From Lonicera japonica (taxonomy: Eukaryota; Streptophyta; Magnoliopsida; Dipsacales; Caprifoliaceae), in assembly GCA_021464415.1 (NCBI GenBank), contig JAKCWG010000778.1, positions 62,001 to 126,000 of the forward strand: 64,000 nucleotides of DNA, given 5' to 3'. Position 1 is the first letter of the stretch. Every line of letters starts with the position of its first letter. This document shows positions 1-12,106 of this stretch, piece after piece. The notes beneath the pieces were generated by a model that was not told where the DNA came from, did no database searches, and was given only the letters and a program-made list of their open reading frames with translations. Both the position numbers and the translations under genes were made by a program.

Positions 1-462
1 GAGAATAAGAATCATCTCTCCAAAAAGCTCAGATGATTCCAACAATATAATGAGTCCATATCGGGCTAGAGCTTTAGCGAAGATGAGAATAAGAATCATC
101 CCTCCGAAAAACTTTGGTTACTGTGCATTAGCCCTGCAAATATAAGGCATCTTAGTGAGTCGAGCGGAAGAATCAGAACAAGGCTATGCATTCTTTTAGA
201 ATAAGAAATATATTGTTAATAGTGACTACAAAATGGTGACTAAAGTCTAGTTTTAAACAAAATGATGGCAAAGTTCATGTATTATTAATAGTGACCAGAA
301 TTGAAATTGCCCATTCAGTTCATCTTCCACAAAATATAAATACAACTTCAATTCACCATTATTGGGGTTTGTTTCGAGTACTTTTTGCCATCCTAGTCTG
401 CTTCCATTTACTGACATTATTAGTGTTCTAAAATGCGACTAGAATCACAAATATATGTTATA

Positions 463-497
<35 letters not shown>

Positions 498-1005
498 GGG
501 TTATAGAGCATCGCTCCGTAATATTTTATAACTCTAAGGATGGACTAATGTTTAATAAAGAGAAGTAGTATTAATTTCATAATTTGGTTGTATAGTAAGG
601 ACACTTTTCATAATATTAATTTATTTTAAGGAAAATGATGAATGTTGATGGACAAATATACCCCTAATTAGCACCTTCTAGTTGCTGTTCATGTGGTACT
701 AAATGCATTTAGCACTTTTTGGTTGTGGTGCATTTAGCACCTTCTGGTTGTGGTGCTAAATGTATTTAGCACCCTTCTGGTTGTAGTGCTAAATGTATTT
801 AGCACCTTCTGGTTGTTGTCCAGGTAGTACTAAATGCATTTAGTACATTCTAGTTGCTGTTAGTGTCATAATAAAAAATGAGATGTTATAAGGAAAGAGT
901 GTTAGTGTCTTTTTTGTACAGTATCCTTAATTTACATGGCTAATTTTTAAGTGTCCTTTATAATTATGTTATTATTAAAATGAGCCCTTATGCCCAATTG
1001 CCCCT
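498..1005. repeat. Copy-A-specific insert with palindromic minisatellite
   Basis: This stretch has no counterpart at the matching place in copy B and is bordered by (TA)n runs at about 467-494 and 1007-1022. Its middle (about 670-865) repeats a 30-57 bp unit built on a 20-bp near-palindrome of form GTRCTAAATGYATTTAGYAC. Full copies start near 696, 753, 786 and 827, and a half copy lies near 727. The flanks hold an inverted pair containing 'aaggacac' (about 597 and 950), which suggests a foldback-type element. No ORF is present. The class is unknown. Confidence 0.5.
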
Positions 1006-1256
1006 ATATATATATATATTATAATATGGGAACATATGTAAAATTTCAATGCAATCCATTATAGTTTTGTCCTTGCCAATGGCCATGGGAATAAAACTTA
1101 TCCTTATTGTATTAAAATATGTGCATCATAGATCTTTCGTGAAAATGTGATGATATAAGGGATTTCCCCCATTTTCCCTTATGTAAAATGAATATGTACG
1201 CGTTGAATTACTCATATCTACATATTTTATATATGCCAGTCAATTTGCGCACTTGC

Positions 1257-2767
1257 TGACGCGCCGAAAATACTTCCGTGCTTAGGTACCCAAGTGCAGG
1301 TTGTCAAGTTATAATACTTGGTAAATCCAAGTGTCGAACCACAAGGATAGTCGCAAAGACGATGTGGTGATTACGAGTCCAAGGCTTTGTTTAAGAGAAT
1401 ATGATTGGTTGATTTTAGTTGTTGATTGCAATAAAAATTGAAATGATGTAATGATAGATGAGAAAAGGCTAAGGCATTATAGAATTCATTTGTTTTGCAA
1501 AGTTAAGTAAAAGCAATCTCATTCAAAGTTCTCAATGCAATTCCTAAGTGTTGAATATTTTACCCATTTCTAAGCAAAAGGGTGTGAAGCAAAAGCAACC
1601 CATTCCCATATAAATGCCATATAAAGAAAGGGTGTAACCAAATATCAACACAATTGTATCTCTCATTTTTATCTTGTGACAAAGGGTGTGAAGCAAGTGC
1701 AACCCATTCCCATATAATATCAACCAAGATTCAAACTTAAAATACACAAAAAAAAAAGGCATAAATTTAAACTAGGCATTTAAGAACTCATTGTTAGTTT
1801 CCCATAGGCAAATGACTTGATTATGAAAATGGCCAACTACAAGGAGTTTAGCTCGATAAATCATAACATTTCATTTGTCTAAGATTGGGAGGTCTAGGTG
1901 GAGGTCAAACCGTCCTATATAGACTTATTTGATAAATACAAATTGAATCCTTAAAATGATTAATGAAGTTGTTTATGACATAAATTTAAAAGATCCTCTT
2001 TGGCAACACTTTAACTAAGAAGATGATGAATCTTAAAATCACATATAAAGTGTAGAAAGCACTCAACATATCATTAAAGTATTTAAAGATTAAAATCTCA
2101 AATTTATGGTGTTTCTATGAATATTCAAAGACTAATCATGCTTGGCAATGAAAAGTATCTTATTTAAAGAAAGAATGGACATATGCTAGTAAGAAATACA
2201 CAAGTGTATCATTTTCTCATTAATGCTTGAGATCTATGTATACAAGGCATACAATGAAGATTATAAATAGGAGAGTTGTGTTTGATGCTAAAAAATAAAC
2301 AATGCTTTTTATTTTTGGTGGAGAATTTCACTATCTTGGATGCTCTTTTTTTCACATGGACAATTCCACTTTTTTTCTTTAATCACATGGACAAGATGCT
2401 CTTTAATCACATGGAGACTTCCACTTTCTTGGATGCTCTTTAATCACATGGAGACTTTCACTTTCTTGAATTCTTTTTGTCCATGAAAAATTCCACTATC
2501 TTAAATTCTTTTTGTCCATGAAAAATTCCACTATCTTAAATTCTTTTTGTCCATGAAAAATTCCACTATTGTATTAAATACAATATTTTTTGAAATCTAA
2601 AGACACCAAAATAAACACAAAAATGTGCCTTTCCAAGCATTGTTAAATACAAAAGTGCTACGAGACTAATCGCGAAATAAGTTGGCAAACCGAGTAGTTT
2701 TAGAGAAATAAACGCGTCAAACAACTCCGAAAATGAGCGTATGAATGATAATTTTAAGCGTTTATCA
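1257..2767 (-). mobile_element. Solo LTR, Athila-like (relative of the 33645-46303 element)
   Basis: The 1511-bp sequence starts TGACGC and ends TTTATCA. It is flanked on both sides by CTTGC (1252-1256 and 2768-2772), a 5-bp target duplication. Its sequence is clearly related to the LTRs at 33645-35565 and 44383-46303 in the same orientation, for example the blocks around 1265-1400 and 1540-1800. No internal region is attached, so it is a solo LTR left by LTR-LTR recombination. The matching empty site survives in copy B near 5515-5535. In place of the GATCGATC palindromes of its relatives it has 35-37 bp tandem repeats (about 2335-2575). Confidence 0.9.
2335..2575. repeat. Tandem repeats inside the solo LTR
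   Basis: Two related tandem families lie here: about 37-bp units containing 'tttaatcacatgga', then three near-identical 35-bp units containing 'tgtccatgaaaaattcc'. They occupy the part of U3 that holds palindrome arrays in the related full-length elements. Confidence 0.75.
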
Positions 2768-3779
2768 CTTGCACATTAAATTTTGAATTATCATGTTTGC
2801 CCGTATCAATTTTTTTGTTACAAATTGATTGAATTTAACGTACTCACGCATCACGTGTAGTGTGTTTGGAGAAAATATAAATAGGATCTTCTAAATTAAT
2901 ACACTATTTTCTTTTTTGCTGGTTTAATCTATACTATATAAGACGTGAGCAAGATTTTTGATAGGTTTAGGAAATTACAAAATTACCTTATATTTCACGC
3001 TCTGGAAACTAAAATAAAAATAATTCTTAAATAAGGATTTAAATCTGTGACCTTAATCTTGAAAACACCAGTTATTACTGTTTAACCATATAATAATTGA
3101 TATACTCAGTTTGTTTTAAAAATCCATCCATATTTTTGTATTCGTCAGTTCTTATCCCCAGATTGGCTATAAATCTTTATTTCTAAATTAGCTGTTAGAT
3201 TTTGGATCTACCGATTTGATTACTACTGTGTAATCTTTCGAGTTGAACAACTGTTTCAAAAAAGAAATAAAAATCCTTACGTAATGTAAGAAAATTTTAA
3301 ACATGATATTACACACGTATCGCTATAACTATCGATAATACTTCCAAGATGATTTAACACCGCCCAATAATCCAAATACATTCAAGTCCTTTTTCATTTG
3401 TGTCAATTCGCACATACAATTTCCTTATAAAGCATGTTCAATGAATCATCCCTTCCGAAAGCTTTGGTTACTGCGCAGTAGCCCTGCAAATACAAGGCAT
3501 CTTTGTGAGTCGAGCGGAAGAATCAGAACAAGGCTACGCATTCATTTAGAATAAGAAATATATTGTTAATATATAGTGACTACAAAATGGTGACTAAAGT
3601 CTAGTTTTAAACATGATGGCCAAAGTCCATGTATTATTAATAGTGACCAGAATTGAAATAGCTCATTCAGTTCATCTTCCACAAAATACAAATACAACTT
3701 CAATTCACCATTATTGGAGTTTTTTTTTCAAACACTTTTTACCATCCTAGCTGCTTCAATTTACAAAGTGACATTATTA

Positions 3780-4049
3780 GACTCGGTTTGATAACATGGA
3801 AAATGATAAGAAAAACACAATAATTGTGTAAGAAGTTGAAAAATAAGTTGAGGCACATGCTCATTTTTATGAGTAGATGTCCTCCATCTTTCATTGATTT
3901 TTGTGGAAAAATTTTCTTGTCAACCACCAAAGAAAATTTATCCATTGAAAAAGTTACAAAGTACTCAGTATGTCCCAACTTATTTTCTAACTTATCATAG
4001 AAATCAACTACTTTTATTTTCCTTTTCCATGTTATTATCTAAGGGACCC
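3780..4049. mobile_element. MITE, PIF/Harbinger-like (TTA target duplication)
   Basis: Compared with copy A this 270-bp block is an insertion flanked by TTA on both sides (3777-3779, 4050-4052). The ends are imperfect inverted repeats sharing GATAACATGG on the left and its complement on the right, with outer GACTCGG and GGGTCC. The internal sequence has no ORF. A partial relative lies at 10155-10283. A 3-bp TTA duplication is typical of PIF/Harbinger MITEs; the superfamily is inferred from that alone. Confidence 0.65.
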
Positions 4050-4109
4050 TTAGTGTTTTAAAATGTGCCTAGAATCACAAATATATGTTATAAACTTATA
4101 ATGTTTATA

Positions 4110-5279
4110 TCTATATTATAAAACAAGGATTTTTTGTAATAAAATAATAAATCAATCTAATATCTTATATTAATTTGTAATGGTGTTAACACTTTTAGAC
4201 CATTAGATCACTTTTATACTCACAACAAGATGTGAAATCAACTCAGCATTTACTCACACACTAAATATATACACAAATATAACTCTTACATCTTTCTACT
4301 TTTCTACAACATTTCTCTCTCAGCAAATTTTTAAAAAACTTTCAAATGCCATAACTTTAAATTTACAAATTCAACTTTAATAAAATTTATATATTTGAAA
4401 TATATTCATCAACATCTACAAAACCAGATCTATTGTGGTTATTAAATTATGCATAAAAAAATTCAAGAAAAAGTTATAAAACATTAAAAATATAATGGCA
4501 TAAAACTTATAAAACATTACAACTATAATAGTATACTCAACGTATTTCTAACTCATTAGTTATTGAAAATATACATTTCTCTCATCAAATTTCTAAAAAA
4601 CTTTCAAATGCCATAACTTTAAATTTATAAATCCACCTTTAATAAAATTTATATATTTGAAATGTATTCATCAAGATCCATTGTGATTATTAAATTATGT
4701 ATAAAAAATTCAAGAAAAGTTATAAAACATTACAATTATAATGGCATACTTAACGTATTTCTAACTGATTAGTTATTAAAAATATTACACAATGAATAAA
4801 AGATATTGAAATAAAATTAAAAATAATAAAATATCCCTATCGACTATGGGGCAGAATTTTTTTATATTAGTGGCAAACCTACCTCAAATATAATATTTTT
4901 TCTTTTAAATATATTCATAACACCATTACAATATAAAATGGTCAAGATAATTTTAGGGCGAATTTTTTTTATACTACAGTTTGATCTGCCTCGAATATAA
5001 TAATTTTTTTATCTTTTAAATATACTCATAACATCATCACATTATAAAATGGTTGAGGTGATTTCAGGTCTAATTGTACAAGTAAAACATGTCTCGAGTG
5101 ACGACGACTATACTTTTAGTTGGTCAGATTTTGTTTTTACGATACCTTATTTGTTTTCATCCCTAGGTAATATACAATCATACACATCTTCAATCCTCAC
5201 ATTTTTCACGTAATTATATTTAATCTAATTATTATTTTTTGTTCTTTTTATCGTGCCGGACGGTACGAGTATACCTTAG
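4110..5279 (+). mobile_element. Non-autonomous Helitron-like element
   Basis: The block is an insertion relative to copy A. It begins TCTATATTATAAAAC, a form common at Helitron 5' ends. It ends with a hairpin (CGTGCCG-GA-CGGTACG, about 5252-5267) followed a few bases later by CTTAG and then T. The canonical end is CTRR before T, so the terminal tetranucleotide is imperfect. There is no target duplication, as expected for the class. Inside are a direct repeat of about 250 bp (4316-4562 and 4573-4790) and a second pair of about 110 bp (4846-4965 and 4966-5070). No Rep/helicase coding sequence is present. Confidence 0.55.
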
Positions 5280-6183
5280 TATATATATATATATTGATAT
5301 GGGAACATTTGTGAAATTTTAATGCAATTAATTATAATTTTGTACGTCCTCGCCAATGGTTATGGTAATAAAGGTATCCTTATTGTATTAAAATATTTGT
5401 ATCATGGATCTTTTGTGAAATATTGGGGATTTTCCCCCATTTACCTTTATGTGAAATGAATATATACATGTAGAATTACTCATATCTACACATATTATAT
5501 ACGTCGGTCAATTTGTACACTTGCGCACTAAATTTTGAATTTTCATGTTTGTCCATATCAAAAATTTTGTTACAAATTGATTGAATTTAACGTGCTCACA
5601 CATCACGTGTAGTGTGTTTGGAGAAAATAAATAGTATCTTCTAAATTAATTCACTATTTTCTTCTTTGCTGGTTTAATTTATACTATATAAGACGTGACC
5701 AAGATTTTTGATAGGTTTAGAAAATTACAAAATTACCTTATATTTCATACTCTGGAAACTAAAATAAAAATATTTCTTAAACAAGGATTTAAATATGTGA
5801 CCTTAATCTTGAAAACACAAGTTATTACTGATTAACCATATACCAATTGATATACTCAGGTTATTTTATAAATCCATCCATGTTTTTGTATTCGTCAGAT
5901 CTTATCCCTGGCCAGATTGGCTGTAAATCTTTATTTCTTAGATTGGCTGTTAGATTTTGTATCTGCCGATTTGATTACTACTGTATAATCTTTTCGAGTT
6001 GAACAACTGTTTCGAAAAAGAAATAAAAATCCATACGTAATGTAAGAAAATTTTAAACATGATATTACACACGTATCGCTATAGCTACCGCCCAATAATC
6101 CAAATACATTCAAGTCCTTTTTTGTTTGCGTCATTTTTCGCTCTTACAGTTTCCTTAATCCTTGTAAAGCATATTCAATGAAT

Positions 6184-7660
6184 TAACCCGACCTTTCATC
6201 TTTGTCATGATTAAGCATTTAAGCGTGTTTGTTATCATCGTACTGTCCAAGATTAATGTTCAAGGATTGGTTCACCCACTCTTAATAATTACAACTAGAT
6301 TGGTTCGCTGTATATTTTACCACGTCCAACCATTTGCTGCCATATCAACATTATTTTAAAGCAAATAATAATGAGTCCAAACAATTTAGGCCGCTTTGAA
6401 ATGAGACTATTTTTTTCGCTAAGTTTTATAAAAAATATAAAAATCTATCAGGTTAACTATTAAATTAGATTCCATTAAACGGAATTAAATAAAAAGTAAA
6501 TAAAGGGGAGTCAAAGTCCCAATTATTCATCTTTGTTGAATTCTTTAGCTATCAATTAAGGAAATAAGGGGAGACTTTAGAGGGAGAAAGCAACCAACAC
6601 ACGATAAAATTGATTATTATCGAATACTTAAGATACAAAATTACTCATGGTGGCCACTAGGGGGTGGACCTAAGATTTTAAACTGGACGGAGCGGGGGTA
6701 GGGGGGTTGGGTTTCAACCTTTTTTTTGTTTTTTGTTTTTTTAGTGACCAAATTTTAGTATCAAAATTAGCTAGTAATGTTACTTAGGCAAAGATTTTAC
6801 TATTAAACTCTATGGACTTTCTAAAATATTGCAAAATTTATAAGTTACGGGATTTGAAACTCTGGTTCATAAAAAGTTTACTCGAAACCTTAACTAATTG
6901 ACCGACTTATCTTAGTGTTAAATATATATTTTTAAATTATGTATTACATTAGCACATGCATCACACGTGCAAATAAAATAATATTAAATATAGAAAAAAA
7001 ATCTTGAAGGAGTTGGGGGAGGGGGCGGGGGGGGGGGGGGGGGGGTTCGGCCCCTCGCCTCCACATAGGATCTTTCCTGAAGGTCACATTTGATATGCCA
7101 ATTTTTATTTTTGGGTGTTTTTGACATGATGTAGGTACATCGATGCCGGAGAGTATACACTTGTTACTGAGGGACCCACTTAAAGATTAGGGTCATTAGA
7201 AAGGTTTGCTTTGAGTGTTTTATCAATAATTAAAGCTAACTAATTGAAGGGAAAAGATATTGGATGAATGTACGTAGTCGAGATGTATAAATATTAATTT
7301 TATGCAGGTACATTTCTTGATAGAATGATAAATTCGTGTTCGAATTAGAAGAAGGAAAATCAAGGTTCAAATTGTGCTCTAGGTATATAGGTGACGCTTT
7401 ATCTTTCAAATTGTGCTCCAACGATACTTTTATAAATTTTTATGTAAAATTGAAAAACCAGTAAGATACCAACACATTAGATTGCCATGTTATACAATTT
7501 CTTACTATTTTTCTTGAATTTGTGTATATAATCTTATCAACACAAAGGATCTTGGTTTTTTCATCTAGTTGAGTAGATTTCAAATATGTCATTTTTATTA
7601 AAATTCATGTTTTGAATTAAATGTTATTATAAATTTAAAAATATAAATTCAAGAGATATG
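6184..7660. other. AT-rich intergenic DNA, no gene seen
   Basis: I find no supported gene here. The one compositional oddity is an uninterrupted run of 19 G at 7027-7045 inside a G-rich patch (about 7015-7050), which may be a true homopolymer or an assembly or sequencing length artefact. Confidence 0.6.
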
Positions 7661-7669
7661 CAAAATAGA

Positions 7670-7880
7670 CAGACTTGCGAGTAAGTTAGCTTAGTGGGAA
7701 ATACGCCCACCTGGAGCCGATGAGATTCCGGATTCAAGTTAGACACAGGGTTTTTTGGGGGCCGGGTTTTACTATAATAAAAAGGAAGAAACTTAGATCT
7801 TCCTTCTCTTTTCTTAAACAACGCCACACCTCTATTCTTATTCCTAAAAATTACAAGTGCATTTATTGCCCTTCTCATAC
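7670..7880 (+). mobile_element. tRNA-derived SINE-like sequence (tentative)
   Basis: An A-box-like TAGCTTAGTGG at 7687-7697 and a B-box-like GGATTCAAGTT at 7730-7740 lie about 32 bp apart, the layout of an internal RNA polymerase III promoter. The sequence between and around them is not a foldable tRNA that I recognise, so a SINE head is more likely than a tRNA gene. Ends and target duplications are not clear. Confidence 0.35.
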
Positions 7881-8142
7881 TAATATGGGGTAGGATAAAG
7901 TTATAATATCCTATGTTTAGTATTTGCCAGGATTAGATATCGAGACAGATTATTTATCCCACTAATGCTTTTTATCCCACTATGAGAGAGGGATTAACAA
8001 ACCTAGAAGGTGGAATTGTCTTATTCGATCTGATTGAGATTAAATAATCCTATCTGAAGCTCTAATCCGACATGTCAAATACATATAAATTAAGTATAGA
8101 ATTCACTAATCATGCGTAACCCTTTCCTACCTATTAGTCCCA

Positions 8143-8143
8143 C

Positions 8144-8177
<34 letters not shown>

Positions 8178-8180
8178 CTC
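8143..8180 (+). promoter_or_regulatory. CT tract plus TATA-rich core promoter of the 8248 gene
   Basis: A (TC)n tract is followed directly by (TA)n at about 8161-8178, roughly 70-85 bp before the start codon. A pyrimidine-rich leader (8179-8230) follows. CT microsatellites and TATA close to the start are common in plant core promoters. The transcription start is inferred, not seen. Confidence 0.5.
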
Positions 8181-8247
8181 ACACCTCTTCATTTTAATTC
8201 CCAACATTAATCATCCACACAATCTCCCAAACAAAAAAATAATAATA

Positions 8248-8682
8248 ATGAAAGCAATCTCCTCATCTTCTTCCACCCTCACCGGCCGGAAGTTTCTCCT
8301 TGAACCCTCTGTCTGGAGAAGAATTAGATGCGCTAGAAGCGTCAATATTTGCGCAAGAAGAGAGAAAGAAGGACGATATAATTACGATGGTAAGATTGTG
8401 GATGAGAATATGATTGTGCTTCGAATGCGGATTAAGGATATGAAGATGTCGGAGACGAGCCAAATGCCCCCTTTGGATTGGATGGAGTGGGAGAAGGAAT
8501 ACCTTCGAGATTATTACAAGGATGTATGTGATGGTGTGGGGTGGTTACAAATGTGTTTGATGAATACCAGGCCTTGTCTGGCTATGGGGATGGTGGCGCT
8601 TGTTGCATTGAGTGTGCCAATATCAGCTTGGGTGATTATTTTCAATGTTATGGGATGGATTAATGGAGTAGTATTGGGCTAA
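8248..8682 (+). CDS. Small plant protein with one C-terminal membrane segment, function unknown
   Basis: This single-exon ORF encodes 144 residues. The N-terminus is basic and Ser/Arg-rich (residues 1-40), which could be a targeting peptide. The middle (about 70-100) is acidic and aromatic, with the stretch PPLDWMEWEKEYLRDYYKD. Residues about 112-140 are hydrophobic and form one membrane span. The ATG follows an A-rich leader (acaaaaaaataataataATG), a good plant context, and a CT/TATA promoter precedes it. It is the only ORF in the first 12 kb with promoter and codon use of a normal host gene. I believe the central motif occurs in small uncharacterised plant proteins, but that is from memory. 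No enzymatic motif is visible. The antisense ORF is a shadow. Confidence 0.7.
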   Translation: MKAISSSSSTLTGRKFLLEPSVWRRIRCARSVNICARREKEGRYNYDGKIVDENMIVLRMRIKDMKMSETSQMPPLDWMEWEKEYLRDYYKDVCDGVGWLQMCLMNTRPCLAMGMVALVALSVPISAWVIIFNVMGWINGVVLG

Positions 8683-9779
8683 TTTCTTGTGTTGAGGAAA
8701 CCTGAACTTAGGTTTGCAAAAGAGTTCGCGCGCCTTATGTTCTCCTAGCCACACTAGTAATTCTAGTTACTTTTTTTGAAATGTTAGTATTATAAAGAAA
8801 TGGAAAAAAGTAGATGATTTATGTGGATATATCCGTATATTGCAAAAATTAAAAATATTATGTTAGAATTAATGAGAATAATTTCCTTGATGTATGTAAG
8901 GGACTACTTGTGTTAGTTGTGTGTATATTAACTGAAGGATTTTTATTCGGAATAAGCAAATTAAACCATGAAAATCATGCATGAACTCAATTTGTATGTC
9001 TACATTCAATAATGTATTCTCCCTCTTGAAGGTTCATCTCTTTTCTTAATCTGGTTTTTTATTAGGTGTTTAATTTTACAAAATTTAGAACACTTTTTTT
9101 CCCAAAAATTTCATTACAGCCTTCACCCCTAACCCCACCAATTTTCTTTTACGACTAACCCATAACTACAAATTTATGAGAATATAAAATAAGGCGGGTA
9201 ATGTATAACAAAGTTTTCCTAAAGCACCCTATGTAAAAAAAAATAAAAAAATAAAAATCCCAAGTCACTAATTAATCTCTCTTTCCCTCCAAGCTCAATT
9301 TCAGCGACTCCGTGCTCGCCAATATCTGTTTATCGAATACAAAATTATATGGACGAACAAAAAAATTAATGTCATTTTGATAAATATTGTATTTTTTTTC
9401 CTTCCTTTTTTCTATTTTATTAGTATTATAATATTTAAGATAATATTTGAAAAAATATTTTTTTTTTGATTAATCACTATTCTAGTCACCGAATTACAAT
9501 CGTTTAGCTATTTGTCAGAATATACTTACACTGCACAATAATTACAAACCTTAGTTAAGGATTTTTAGAATGTGTTTTTTGAAAGCGGTACACAATGAAA
9601 CAATTTTTAGATTTTTTTTGCAGTGGACAATGAAAACAAACTCAAAGTTCAAAGCCTAATATAAAATAAAATTTAAATGTAAAGCACTTGAAATAGAAGA
9701 AGTTTGACATTGAGAAAAACTTGACATTGACGTGGTTAATTAGTTGTACTTTTGGATTTTTCTTTAAAATTTTAATTTT
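8683..9779. other. 3' flank and intergenic DNA, no gene seen
   Basis: AT-rich sequence after the 8248-8682 gene, which presumably contains its 3' UTR. No ORF or repeat that I can support. Confidence 0.5.
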
Positions 9780-10060
9780 ATTATAATATTACTAAATTTA
9801 ACTTCTACCAATATCTTAATTTTAACAAATTTAACAATTCCATTACTAGTTTAAAAAAATCATTTCAAACTAACCTATTCCTTCACCTAAAATAAAAACT
9901 AAAACATTATAAAAAAAAATGGTTGAGGCTCATTCAATTTTTTATAACACATTAACTTTTAATAAAGTGTGACTCAAATGACCACAGAAATATGGTTAAA
10001 AAAGTATGATCGCGATTGTCAATGCAAATATGGCTAAATCAATTAACAAAATTATAACTA
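9780..10060 (+). repeat. Diverged copy of a dispersed non-coding repeat family
   Basis: It shares ordered phrases with the copies at 28290-29100 and 30660-31410: 'aaatttaacttctaccaatatctta', then 'attactagt..aaaaa', and 'caatgcaaatatggct'. It is strongly diverged. No coding capacity. Confidence 0.5.
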
Positions 10061-10154
10061 CTGATATACGACTTCTTCCCTTTACTTTTAAAAAATGAAT
10101 TAATAATAATAATAAATAATAATAATAATAACTCTTACAAAAACTATTAGAGAA

Positions 10155-10283
10155 TGGGAACATCTACTCATAAAAATGTACAGGGTGTATCTCACCACAT
10201 GCATCCCTCAACTTATTTTCTACCTTTCCACATCATTCAATTGGTTTTACAATCATTTTCACCATGTTATTAAACGGACCCTT
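10155..10283 (-). mobile_element. Partial copy of the 3780-4049 MITE family
   Basis: It contains 'acatctactcataaaaatg' and 'ctcaacttattttc' and ends 'ccatgttattaaacggaccc', matching one half of the 3780-4049 MITE in inverted orientation. The other end is missing. Confidence 0.5.
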
Positions 10284-12005
10284 TATTATGTTTTTCAATT
10301 TTCTAATCTGTATTAAAAGATATAGTACTTTAATTATTGATCAACTTAATTTTTAAATATATATTACATAATACTAAGAAGTGAGACGTTAGACACATCT
10401 AATCACTACTACTATATTGTGCATACCTAATTATATAATTATATATATTTATATAAGAGTATTGGTATGGTACCCATTAAATATTATTATACTAATTATA
10501 TATATATGATAATTAATAAGATAAGTATTTGGTGTTCTTCCTAATTTATGGTAAATAGTTATGTGTTATAATGCACATACACACATTATAGTAAATACTC
10601 TATATTATTTTAAAAAAATAAAATTAATAGTTTTAATTTTAAAAAAATTCTTAAATTGAATAAAACCTCTTTTTTTTAATAATATATATGTTTAATTTGT
10701 TACGCATTTCTCTACATGTAAAGTGCTCCACCTAACAATAATTCTGACTTTCGCTGCAGTATAACTAAGTGCCTACGTCATGTTGTGCATTTATTTGACA
10801 AATTATTATATTGTTAATTTACTTTATAGAATAAAAAAAATTGTTTTATTAAAAATTAACTATGAAAGATAGACGCAAGATTTATTATTTGCTAAGTTTT
10901 ATTTCTGACAAAGGTTTTATTTTTGAAATACTTTTTTTACTTCTGCGGTTTATTTTTCATAACATATTTATTTTCTTGTAATGAGAATAAAACTCCAAAC
11001 TTAAATAAGAACTACTAATAATTAACCATATAACCATTTTTCATAATTTATATTGACTTTTATACTCATAGCAAAACAAATTAAGATGTAAGAAATATAA
11101 TTGTTTTTTTTATTCCGAGATTAACTTGGTAAATTAATTTTGTGTCAAAAGAAATGTTACATTACTTTGAGATACTAAAAAGGAAGGAAAATTATTTATT
11201 TGAAACAGAAGAAGCAATTTTAATTTATCATATAATGTAAGTATATTTTACTACTTATTATTTACTAGGGTATACTTATGCCATCCAGCGCGGTAAAATA
11301 AATAAGACCTGATAATAGAATAAAAAATGATAATGTATGACAAATCAAAATTAAAAAAACATCAATCAGTCTATTTTGAGCATATTGTTTAGCCTAATAC
11401 AATGTTTTAAACAACTGAAACGTAGATTCAATATATGTTTATATTAGAAAAACTAAAAGTAGACTAGATTAGACCAACTTGTTTTTAATTTTGTAAAGAA
11501 TCTTCTAATCAAATTTTTTTTTATCTTGGCAAAATATTTTTTTAACAAATTAAATTCAATACCATATGTGAAAAGAGTCCAACCACGTCTGTCAGCTTGA
11601 TTTAAATATTGTCCAAAAATTGGACTAATATACCGTGAATACTCCTAAAAATGACATATTGAAATGACCAATAATATACGAATACGTAAAATATATTCTT
11701 AAATATTATTCAATATTTTTTCTTGATTTTTTTACGTAAGTCTATAATTATTATGGCATTTTTAATGTAAACAATATTATTGGTATGTGAGAGTTTATTG
11801 TATGTATATTATTAGTGTGATGTTTTAGATTTGATATGATATTTTAATATGTGTATACAATTCATCAAAAAATGTAAAACTAATACATACCATAACATGT
11901 GTAATTTTAACGATTAGATTCTTAAACTTTTTTTAAAAAAATTACTAAAAAATGTTGTTCAGTAATATATATTGGGTAGCATTGTAGTTGTAGCTGTCAG
12001 ATTGG
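10284..12005. other. AT-rich intergenic DNA, no gene seen
   Basis: Very AT-rich sequence with short TA runs. No supported ORF, RNA gene or element boundary. Confidence 0.5.
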
Positions 12006-12045
12006 TTCATCAATAGTCTTCTGTCAGAATCTCTTTTTGACTCTA
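12006..12045. repeat. 40-bp direct repeat left of the MULE
   Basis: 37 of 40 bases match 22341-22380, in the same orientation. The two copies lie 61 bp outside the left end and 19 bp outside the right end of the MULE, beyond its target duplication. It is probably an older duplication into which the MULE inserted. Confidence 0.8.
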
Positions 12046-12106
12046 CGCCATTGATTTCACCATTATTAATGAGCAATAATGGAATGATTCTTTCACCAAG
12101 ATAATG

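Larger units (their letters stand above)
94..3437. repeat. Tandem segmental duplication, copy A
   Basis: Long blocks of this interval recur in order in 3438-6183. Examples are the segment after 'actttggttactg' near 110 (again near 3460), the block around 2767-3430 (again at 5530-6180), and the sentence ending in 'aagcat.ttcaatgaat' at both copy ends. Divergence is visible by eye, so the duplication is not new. Copy A alone carries the insert at 498-1005 and the solo LTR at 1257-2767. No coding sequence is seen. Boundaries are good to a few tens of bases. Confidence 0.8.
3438..6183. repeat. Tandem segmental duplication, copy B
   Basis: This is the second copy of the block at 94-3437. It lacks the solo LTR: the sequence around 5515-5535 reads straight through the insertion point, preserving a paralogous empty site with one copy of the target sequence. 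It has its own insertions, a MITE (3780-4049) and a Helitron-like element (4110-5279). No gene is seen in it. Confidence 0.8.

Noticed and set aside
2925..2950. Helitron 5' start (TCTATACTATATAAG) in both duplication copies (also near 5687)
   Set aside because: The motif resembles a Helitron start, but no 3' hairpin with CTRR/T follows within the duplicated block.
6655..7080. Second hAT-type MITE
   Set aside because: A left-end-like TAGGGGGTGGACC is present, but no matching right end or 8-bp duplication could be found.
7687..7740. Possible tRNA gene
   Set aside because: A and B boxes are present, but I could not fit a cloverleaf with paired acceptor stem and anticodon arm; a SINE head is more likely.
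8263..8463. Antisense ORF over the 8248-8682 gene
   Set aside because: Shadow of the sense gene; no promoter on that side.
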